Below, one piece after another: positions 55,270 to 64,000 of a DNA stretch of 64,000 nucleotides. The notes beneath the pieces are model-generated. The model was not told where the DNA came from and did no database searches. It saw only the letters and a list, made by a program, of their open reading frames with translations. The position numbers and the translations under genes were made by a program. The number at the start of each line of letters is the position of its first letter. The first letter of the stretch is position 1. Origin of the DNA: Boswellia sacra (lineage: Eukaryota > Streptophyta > Magnoliopsida > Sapindales > Burseraceae); NCBI GenBank assembly GCA_013180625.2, contig SNVD02011421.1, positions 1 to 64,000 of the forward strand, in the 5' to 3' direction.

Positions 55270-58200
55270 GACTAACTACTAGAAATTGAACTCATTGAGC
55301 TCTATTCATGATCTTGCAAGTGTCAAAACGTATATCATCTAACCAGCTCCATCGATGTTGTAATTAAATCGACATTAACAAGATGTTTTGATGCATAACA
55401 ATAACCCAAAAAATGAACCTGGAATAGTTAATATTCCAATATAGTCCAATCTCATCTCCTTCTTTTAGTCTCTCCTGTTCACGAACTCTAAGCTCCAAAC
55501 ATCGATGAAAACATATCTCTTATAAGTAGCTTGGAGTCATCTTGATCCTAGACAAGGACCTTCAAACCCCTTTTGGTCTCAATTTGAGTCATTTGATAAG
55601 GCTATGTGACTAACATAATATATCTCTCAACCAAAATTGTTTTCAACTAGAGCCTACAGAGATGGCCTAAGTCACTTTGTATCCTAAAACACTAAGAGAA
55701 ATTGAACTCATTTAGCTCTACGCATGACCCTGCAAGTGTCAAAACGTACATCATCTAACCAGCTCCATTAATGATGTAAAGAAATTAAATGAATCAGATT
55801 TTTTAATAAGGAACAAAAACCCCAAAATTAAACCTAAAATAGTTAATATCCCAATACAGTCCAATCTCAAATCTTTCTTTCAAGTCCCTCTTGTTCACAA
55901 ACATCAGGCTACACCTATCAATGAAAACGTAGCTCTTACAAGTAGCCTACTTCTTTAGCACCAGTCTGTGCTTAGACTAAGTATATTAATCCTAGACAAG
56001 GACGTCCAAACCCCTTTTACTCTAAATCTGAGTCATTTAATGAGGGTTTATGAATGGTAGAATATGTTTCTCAACCAAATTTCTTTACACCAAGAGACTG
56101 CAACGATGGCTCAAGTGACTTTGTGTGGGCCTCTTCCTGATATTCAAGGATCAAGAAAAAGTGTTAGTTTGGTTGAAACACCATTCAACTTTTCTTCCTT
56201 CTCCTTTTTGAGGGTGTAATGTTTATTTTTGGCAATCTTGGAAGTTATTTTGAATGATTCTTTATTAGGTTTTTTTGGTTTCCTTTCCACTAAATTCGAC
56301 AGTGAAGACCAAGACTGATCAAAAAGTTTTAACATAGTTAAGACTTGGATGTTTATTTTGGGCATATTATTAATGGTATGACAAAGCAACTCTCTTGAAA
56401 TTGCACATTTACTACAACTTTCTCTATCTGAAAATACTTCCTTTCAATCTAGAAGAGTGCAAAATGTTGTTCTTGAGATTCCATTTTTCTAACCAAAGAA
56501 GGGAGAATGTGGCTCTTTCGGAAGTAGCGGAAGATAGTATAGATGCTCCTGTTCTTTCCACGACAGTTGTGGATGCGCTTTACTTCTTTCTGAGTATCCC
56601 AGTGCAGCTGTCTTGTTCGTGCCTGTGAAAATTAGGATTAACTTGGTTTCTGAAACCAACAACATGCAAAGAAGTTTGTGAACTACTACTAGCTATCAGG
56701 CTTGTTTGCAAATCATTATTTGATCAAACCGAAAGAGATGAAACAAAGAAGGAAGGATAAAGTACAGAGAGAATTAGTGAATTGAATTTACATGGGTTAT
56801 TCAATGATATGTATATATATAACCAATTTAGAAGATTTAATTATCATAATTAGGGTAAGAAAGTAATTGAGAATAGGAAGCAAAGTCGATTATAAAGTAA
56901 TATGTTTAGAGTAGAATTGCTTAGAAGTTTCCTAAACCTGATTGAGTTCAAGATATATAATTTCATTCCGACTTTAATAACAAATGTTTGTGCACATAAA
57001 TGGAATTACGATTCCACTTTCCAAGTAAAATCCTTTCCTAAACAGGGAAAAGAAATCTTTTTTCAAACTAATGATTTTAGTCGAAACCCCAACTCTCGTA
57101 TACACACCCTACACGAGAATTTGCACCTCAGGGAATCACCTACATTAATACCTCAGGAAAAATCACCTATCAATGAAAACATATCTGTTACAATTAGCTC
57201 ACTTTTTCAGCACTAGTCTGTGCTCATACCGAGCATCTTAATCCTAGACATAGACCTTCAAACCTTTTTTGCTCTCAATCTAAGTCATCTAATGAGGGTT
57301 CATGAATGCCAAAATATACTTCTCAATCAACGTTGTTTGCACTAAACGGCTAGAAAGATGGCCCAGGTCACTCTGTATCCTAAAATACTATTAGAAATTG
57401 AACATAATTAGCTCTATGCATGATCCTACAAGTGTCAAAATATACATCATCAAAACAACTCCATTAATGTTGTAATTAAATTAACATGAATAAGATGTTT
57501 TGATGTTGAACAAGAGCCCAAAAATTGAACCTAGAAGAGTTAATATCCAAATACATTACAATCTTATCTCCTTCTTCTAAGTCCCTCATATTCACAAACT
57601 CTAAGCTCTAATCATAAATAAAAATGTAGCTCTTACAACGAGCCCACTTCTTTAGCAGCAATCTATGCTTAGAGACTAGTCTATGCTTAGAGTAAGAATC
57701 TTAATCCTAGACATGGACCTTCATACCTTTTTTATTCTCAATCTGAGTTAGCTGATGAGGGTTTATGAATGACAGAATATTCTTCTCAACCAAAGTTGTT
57801 TGCACCAGAAGCCTATAGGGATGGCCTAGGTCACTTTGTGTGGGCTTCTTCGTGATGATCTAAGGATCAATTAAAAGCATTAGTTTGGTTGAAACATCAC
57901 TCAATATCTCTCCCTAAAGGTGTATCGTTTCATTTTGGCAATCCTAGAAGCTATCTTGGTTGATTCTTTATTAGGTTTTTTTGGTTTTCTTCCCATAAAA
58001 TTTATCAGCCAAGACTAAGACTGATTGAAAAGTTTTCACATAGTTGAGACTTGGATATTTATTGTGGGCATCTTAGTGTTGCTATGACAAAATAAGTCTC
58101 TTGAGACTGCACCTCTCCTATAACTTTCTCCTTTTGAAAAGAATCTTTTATATTCGACAAAGTCTAAAGTGTTGTTCCTGAGACTCCATTCTTGAACCAG

Positions 58201-60200
58201 AGAAGGGAGAGACATTACCAACACCAATAGCATGTAAAGAAGTCTATTTTTTTGCATATTATTATTTGATCAAACAACAAGAGATGATAGAAGGAATGAA
58301 AGATAAGGCAAAGAGAGAAGTAATAAAGTGAAGTTACATGGGTTGTTGAATGAAAATGTTTACATAAATAGAGAAATTTAGTTTGGAAGCTTTAATTATC
58401 AGAATTGGAGTTGAAAAGTAATAAAGAATACGAAACAAAATTAATCATAAAGTAATGCGTTCGAAGTAGAATTTCTCAAGAGTTTCCTAAACCTAATCGA
58501 TTTCAAGATATGTATAATTTGATTTTGACTTTAATAACAAATGTTTGCACACGTAAACTGAATTATGATTCCACTTCTAAGTAAAATCCTTTATAAAATA
58601 GGAAAATGAAATCATTTTTCAAACCAACTAGAAGTGTTAGTCGAAACCATAACGCTTGTTCATGCATCTTACATAGGAATCTATATCTAAGTAAATCATC
58701 TACACTGACACTAGAGGAAAAATTGCCTATCAATGAAAATGTAGCTCTTATAAGTAGTCCACTTTTTCAACACCAGTCTATGCTCATACTAAGTGTCTAA
58801 TCCTAGACAATGACCTTCAAATCCCTTTTGCTTTTTTCTAAGTCATCTGATGAGGGTTCATGAATGGTAGAATATGCTTTTTAACCAAAGTCATTTACAC
58901 CAGGAGGCTATAAAGATGGCCCAAGTCACTTTGTATCCTAAAACACTATCAGAAATTGAACTCATTTAGCTCTATGTATGATCTTTCAAGTGTCCAAATG
59001 TAAATCATCTAACCAGCTCTATTAATGTTGTAATTAAATTAACATGAATCAAATGTTTTGATGAGGAACAAAAACCTAAAAATTGAACCTGAAAGAGTTA
59101 ATGTCCTATGTAGTCCAATCTTAACTCTTTTTTTTAAGTCCCTTCTGTTCATGAACAGCAAGTTGCACCCATCAGTGAAAATGTAGATCTTACACGTAGC
59201 CCATTTCTTTGGCACCCTTCTGTGGTAGAGTAAGTATCTTGATCCTAGAGAAGAACCTTCAAACAACTTTTGCTCTCAATCTAAGTCCCTTTTGCTTTTT
59301 TCTAAGTCATCTGATGAGGGTTCATGAATGGTAGAATTTGCTTCTCAACCAAAGTTGTTTACATTAAGAGCCTACAAAGATGGCCTACGTGACTTTATGT
59401 AGGCTTCTTTTTCATATTCCAAGGACAAAAAAAAAAGCGTTAGTTTGGTTGAAACACAACTCAACTTCTCTTCTTTCTCCTCTTTAAACGCGTAATGTTT
59501 CATTTTGGCAAAATCCTGGAAGCTATCTTAGATGATTCTTTGTTAGGATCTTTTGGTTTTCTTTCCACAAAATTTGGCAGCCACGATCGAGACTTGTCAA
59601 AAAATTTTAACTAATTGAAACTTGGATGTTTATTGTGGATGTCTTATTTTTGCTATGACGAACCAACTCTCTTGAAACTACACTTCTACACCAAATTTTT
59701 TTTCTTTTGAAAAGATTATCTTTGGGTTCCAGGCAAGTCAAAAGAGTTGTTCCTAAGACTTCATTCTTGAACCAGAGAAAGGGGATACATCACCAACACC
59801 AAGAGCATGCAGAGAAGTCGGTACAGGTCTGTCTGTATATTATTTTTTGATCAAATATTAAGAGATGACACAAGGAAGGAGAGATAAAGCACAAAGAGAA
59901 ATAATAAAGTGAGGTTATATGGTTTATTGAAGGGAATGTTTTTGGGGTAGAATTTCTTAGGAGTTTCCTGAACCTGATCGATTTCAAGATATAAAATTTG
60001 ATTCCAACTTTAATAAGAAATGTTTACACATGTAAACTGAATTATGATTCCACTTCTGGAGTAAAATCCTTCCTCAAATAAGAAAAGGAAATCATTTTTC
60101 AAACCAACTAACAACATTGATCGAAACCCTAATGCCCGTACACACCTACTACATGAGAGTCTACACCTAGGCAAATCGCCTACACTGACTCCTCAAAAAA
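55270..60200. repeat. Higher-order tandem repeat: three units of about 1.6 kb, each with two subrepeats of about 0.43 kb
   Basis: The marker TGAAAAxGTAGCTCTTA recurs at about 55506, 55920, 57173, 57617, 58733 and 59175. Pairs are 414-444 bp apart, and the pairs themselves 1667 and 1560 bp apart. Other shared blocks are GATGGCCTA..TCACTTTGT, TTAGTTTGGTTGAAACA (56165, 57884, 59442) and TTTGATCAAA (56720, 58268, 59846). Units have diverged. Gene content is not clear. Confidence 0.75.
58036..58257 (-). other. Minus-strand frame with a signal-peptide-like start inside the tandem repeat
   Basis: Seventy-three codons beginning QKNRLLYMLLVLVMSLPSLV, a plausible secretion signal, followed by EWSLRNNTLDFVEYKRF. 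Upstream on the minus strand a TATTTATGTAAAC string and pyrimidine-rich leader look promoter-like. The homologous segment in the third repeat unit (59700-59840) has a stop after LSLVQE, and the first unit is more diverged. I do not recognise the family; it may be a broken first exon or chance. Confidence 0.25.
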
Positions 60201-60645
60201 TATACTCTTTAAAAACTCATAGACATTTCGAATACACAAACACCACTACTTATTACTTCATGTATCGCTTCCATATAAGATTCCCTTTGCTTCTAGGGAA
60301 TTATAGAGCACATATGGTAGGGACAAGTGTTCAAATGCTTTTCATACTTGTAACAAGAGGGACTAGTGTAAAAGGAAGTCTTTTTTCGCTCTTTAGCCAA
60401 TCAATAATGTAGTCACAAGTCTTCAACTTCTTAGATTTGTAGCTAAGGGGATAATGTAAAGGAAAAATATTACACACTATGAAAAGGACAAAATAGCCCC
60501 TGGTGAGTCTTTCTCGAACACGCCACATCGGGAAGATGTCCCTATACCTTTGAGTCTATGGAGACAACTCATAATTCATGACTATTAGATATGTTACTCA
60601 GAAGGCCCGCTTGACCAAGTGCTATAAAACTGGAATAATGAGACT
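60201..60645. other. Unassigned region
   Basis: No gene or repeat recognised apart from short chance frames on both strands. Confidence 0.4.
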
Positions 60646-60697
60646 CGACCAACTCTTGTACTCCCTACTCCCGACCAACTCTTGTACTCCCTACTCC
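60646..60697. repeat. 26-bp tandem duplication
   Basis: CGACCAACTCTTGTACTCCC plus TACTCC occurs twice back to back (60646-60671, 60672-60697), followed by a partial third CGACCACC. Confidence 0.9.
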
Positions 60698-60750
60698 CGA
60701 CCACCTCGCCCTTGGTCGCTTTGTTTGTCCCGACCTCTTTCGCTTCCGAT

Positions 60751-61752
60751 TAGGGATGACAATTTGACCCGTCGAGTTCGGGGCCCCAGTGTGGCCCGTA
60801 AAAATGGGGCGGAGAAAGACCCACCCCAAAACTAGTTTGGGGCAGGTCTGCGTCCGGGTCCAAGCCCTTGAAACCGACCCACCCCGCAAAATATAGGGGT
60901 GTGTTTGTAAAGTTTTAAAATTTTAGGACTATTTAGTAAATATTTTAGGATATATTTGTTAACTTTTTATATATGTGAATTTCTTATAATTTTACAAAAT
61001 ACAAAAATTTTGACAAAAGTAACATTTTAATTAATAATTAAAATCTTTTAGTATATTAACATCAATTTTATCATATTATATAATTTGTATAATATATACA
61101 ATCTTGATATATATTATTAAGTACTAATTAAATTATTACAATATTAATAAGATCATTTCCAAAATATATACTTTTAATATAATCAATAGATTATTTTCTA
61201 AATATATAAATAGAAATATGATAAGAACAATCTTATCACCTTAAATATATGATAGATCATAATTTAAATAAATTAATTGAATTATTAATGTTTTATAAAT
61301 ATATATAATGTTAATTAATTAGTATATGTCAATCATTTATTATTATTGTTAGATTGAAATGAAATCAACATGCTATTGAAAAATTATTTAATTGTATTAT
61401 TAACTATTCGAAAAATTGTCAATTAACTAGTTAACAAGTAATATTGTACTTTTAATATTATTTCTAATAGAGTATGTAATATTATTACTAATAAAATCAA
61501 ATGGTAATTAGTGGTCATTATTTTTTTAAATGATATAACTAACTTATACAATTACCATTTAATTTGCATAATGCCAATAAAATGAAAACTTACATAAACT
61601 TTATACAGTGGGACGAGGTTGCAAAAATATAAATATTATAGGGGTGTGATTGAAAAAATATAAAATAGTACCGCAAAAATATAAATATTATAGGGGCGGG
61701 GCAGGGCAAAAAAAATTCAGCAGGGCCCTGCCCCGCCCCATTGCCAACCCTA
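60751..61752. mobile_element. hAT-like non-autonomous element with GC-rich ends
   Basis: The left end TAGGGATGACAAT and right end (reverse strand) TAGGGTTGGCAAT match at 11 of 13 positions. Both are followed by G/C-rich GGGGC-type sequence, the widespread plant TAGGGxTGxCAATGGGGCGGGG pattern. The AT-rich interior (60900-61600) codes for nothing. Flanks CTTCCGAT and CTCCCATT match at 5 of 8 positions, compatible with a degraded 8-bp hAT duplication. An inner repeat (AAAAATATAAATATTATAGG) occurs at about 61623 and 61675. Confidence 0.55.
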
Positions 61753-61896
61753 CTCCCATTTGCTCCACTTTGAGCCCTGCAAAAAATTATAAAATAGTAC
61801 GACATGATAGCTATCTTGAGCACATGCATAAAAGCATATGTGATCCTCTGTCCAATTGGAAGCTTGGGAACAAGGTTAGCAACGATGCCAAAAACT
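61753..61896 (-). mobile_element. Short internal remnant with PBS-like site of a diverged gypsy element
   Basis: The minus strand reads TGGCATCGTTGCTAACCT at about 61873-61890, next to the LTR start at 61897, in the position of a PBS. It resembles the tRNA-Asp-type site with substitutions. The rest of the internal region is missing. Confidence 0.5.
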
Positions 61897-63391
61897 TGTT
61901 GGCATACATATTTAATGCTTACAAAACATCACACGTGCACCGATCACAACAAGTAAAAATGAATGAGTAGAATATCTTCCTACAAGGATTTTATCAATTT
62001 CAAGCTAAGTACTGTTTTAAAGCAATCCAATTTTATCTAGAAAACAAACAGTTTGAAATGAAAAAAACAATTAACTAACATAAAAGCAAATAAAGGTTCA
62101 ATTGGTAAGCTTAACAAGAATGGAATTCAATGATGTAAATTATCTAAAGGATGGATTTTTATCTAACACACATTTATGCCTATCCGGTTTGAAATCGCTT
62201 ATTGATTCATTCCATGTTCATTAGTCAAAACTCTAATTTATTCCTATTACCTCTCCCAAGTGTCAAATAGGAAATACGTTCATTAATCAATCTTAATCTC
62301 TCAATCTAAAACCAATCAATTAACATTTATTAAGCACAAATTTCATAAGACTACAAAGGGTTCATAGGCTCTCTTGAGTCATCTACAATGCCTAGGTTAT
62401 ATTTCCTAAACAAATACATGAAAACCCCTCTTTTGAGTGATAGAATTCACATACAAAATCATCTAATCAATGTCCCTATCTAATGAGAAGCATTAAACAT
62501 GAGGAAATATAAATGAACTCAAAATGAGCCATGAACTCAAAATGAATCATTTATTCAAGATCAAACCATTAAGACATAAAATTAGTGTTAGGCTACATCA
62601 ATATTCTAGATTAAAAGTAATTAGTTCATAATAGAGCTTACAAAACCCATAAAATAAAGCACAAGCAACATCATTAAAAACCCACAACAAGACACAAGAG
62701 AGAGAGTTGAGAGAGAAACTAGTTTCCAAGCTAAGATGGGAGCTCTAATCCCTTGTAGATCCTCAATCTCCCTTGAATCTTCTTGTATTCCTCTTGTTTC
62801 CACCTGTAATTTTAGCCTCCAAGTGTGATTCTAATCTCCTCAAGGCCTCTCTCCTCTAAAACCCTTATTTTGAACCTCTTTTATACTCTAAAATCGAGTT
62901 GGCAAAGGGCCCAGCTTGTCACTTAGGGTTGGAGCTTGTTGTGGCCAGGTTGGGGTATGGTGCCACTGCCCACTGTGAGCTAGCTAGAGCCCAATGGTAG
63001 CCTTGTGTAGTTAGCCCTAAGTCACTTGCATTCTCTTAGCCATAACTTTTGGTACACAGCTCGACTCACAAATCGTAAAATTCTTCCAAAGACTAGACTT
63101 CTAGAGCTTTATAATAATAAATGTCTCATCATCTTGTTCATTGTAGAGTGGTATAGTTAATTCTGAGAAGTTGGTTGTCAAGCAAAGAAGCAAAATAACT
63201 AGTTTTGCTTCAAGCTTCTTTTTTAACACTTTCACGTATCCTACACTTCACATTTTTGACCTTATTAGCTCCTTGAAGGTTCCAGAAATACACCAAAACT
63301 AAGTTAACTTGCAAAACAAATTAAATAAAACACACATAAATGGCATGAAAAATGCTCAAACACCAACAAAATGTAAGCATTGAGTACTACA
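61897..63391 (-). mobile_element. LTR of a diverged gypsy subfamily (-)
   Basis: On the minus strand TGTAGTACTC... to ...TGCCAACA, 1495 bp. Internal blocks parallel the LOG-family LTR (ATAACTTTTGGTACAC, CGTAAAATTCTTCCA..GACTAGACTTCTAGAGCTTT, GTTCATTGTAGAGTGG..GAGAAG) with many differences, so it is an older relative. Confidence 0.65.
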
Positions 63392-63396
63392 AAAAT

Positions 63397-64000
63397 TGAT
63401 GCGTTCGAAACTAGCAAGTATACTAGTCGCACAAGTAACAAAGTGATGAGTAAGATATCGTTCCCACGAGGATTGATTCTAATTGAATTTGTTATTTCCA
63501 GCACCAATTAACTAAATGGGGGGGGTTTTGTTGAATGATTAACTAAGTGAAATAAGAATGCAAATTAAGAATAACAAAACAGAAGTTAATTTGAATAAAA
63601 GATCAATGAGGGAAATCTGGTTAAGGGATCCTTCTCTACCACAAGATATGGATTTGCGAATTAATCGTAGAATTGTCATCCAATTACAGCATTGAAGTTA
63701 TCAACCGTAGATAACAACAAGCTCTGTTATCCCCAATTTTTCCTTACTTTGTTGTTAAATAAAACAAGCTCTTTATTTAATCTCTATCCATTAAACAACC
63801 TAGAACAAGCTCTCTAAGTTTAATTCAATGGAAGCATTACGATGAGAAAGATAGGTTGATCTAAGCAATAATCACACAAGTTCGGATTATTTAACCTAGG
63901 TTGTATTTCCAATTGCAATCTCTGATCACAATTTTGCTACTAATGATTGGAAATTCATGACAATTACGGATCAAGATTTCTAATCTAGCAATAGACAACA
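63397..64000 (-). mobile_element. LTR of the LOG-carrying gypsy family, cut by window edge
   Basis: The + strand begins TGATGCGTTCGAAACTAGC and is colinear with the solo LTR at 12252-13660 for the 604 bp visible. Left flank is AAAAT. Being the right-hand end of a minus element or a solo LTR cannot be decided without the following sequence. Confidence 0.9.

Noticed and set aside
60665..60889. Frames with Arg/Gly/Pro-rich peptides on both strands
   Set aside because: They come from the GC-rich end of the hAT-like element and the 26-bp tandem duplication.
1..64000. Endogenous pararetrovirus or other integrated virus
   Set aside because: All RT and integrase segments fit Ty1/copia, Ty3/gypsy or LINE order; no movement-protein or coat-protein motifs seen.
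1..64000. tRNA, rRNA or CRISPR arrays
   Set aside because: No cloverleaf, rRNA core or spaced identical short repeats found; the only tRNA-like strings are primer binding sites.

Overview
The window is plant nuclear DNA, almost certainly from a eudicot. It is AT-rich, has long intergenic stretches, one intron-containing housekeeping gene with GT..AG introns, and dense nested LTR retrotransposons (Ty1/copia, Athila-like and Tat/Ogre-like Ty3/gypsy) plus LINE, CACTA-like and hAT-like fragments. I see no prokaryotic operons, rRNA, tRNA or CRISPR.

The dominant theme is one Ty3/gypsy family with a LTR of about 1.41 kb (TGATA..GCATCA) and a tRNA-Asp-type primer binding site. Seven LTR copies lie here: 3182-4599(+), 10217-11634(-), 12252-13660(-), 15959-17369(+), 35629-37039(+), 45941-47353(+) and 63397-64000(-, cut by the window edge). 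Two internal regions are present. Element B (35629-47353, +) carries gag, protease, RT, RNase H and integrase, all decayed. It is followed by three items unusual for a gypsy element: an unidentified conserved ORF ('ORF X'), a tandem array of about 67 bp units each with a CACGTG G-box, and an intronless gene for a LOG-type cytokinin riboside 5'-monophosphate phosphoribohydrolase behind its own TATA box. Element A (4600-11634, -) carries the same cargo but has lost the RT-RNase H-integrase block and its own 3' LTR. The two LOG copies carry different disabling mutations, so the captured gene was probably intact in the common ancestor.

Layout: 1-3181, Ty1/copia remnant (-). 3182-4599, orphan LTR. 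4600-11634, element A. 11635-17500, a plant-mobile-domain (PMD) pseudogene with a solo LTR in intron 1 (TSD TATGC) and another solo LTR downstream (TSD CATAT). 17500-19600, older gypsy and Tat LTR debris. 20815-31762 (-), an 11-exon ERV41/ERV46 (ERGIC3-like) gene, the only apparently intact host gene; its intron 4 holds an antisense LINE fragment. 34107-35628, a second Ty1/copia remnant cut by element B. 47354-47468, a CACTA-like end. 47469-53071, a 5' portion of a Tat/Ogre-like element (-). 53100-53900, a decayed gypsy-type transposon-domain gene. 55270-60200, a higher-order tandem repeat. 60751-61752, a hAT-like non-autonomous element. 61897-63391, a diverged LTR, followed by the seventh LTR.

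The host gene is expected to act in ER-Golgi COPII/COPI traffic. The most notable content is the LOG-carrying retrotransposon family, in which mobile DNA took up an intronless copy of a cytokinin-activation gene together with promoter-like repeats.
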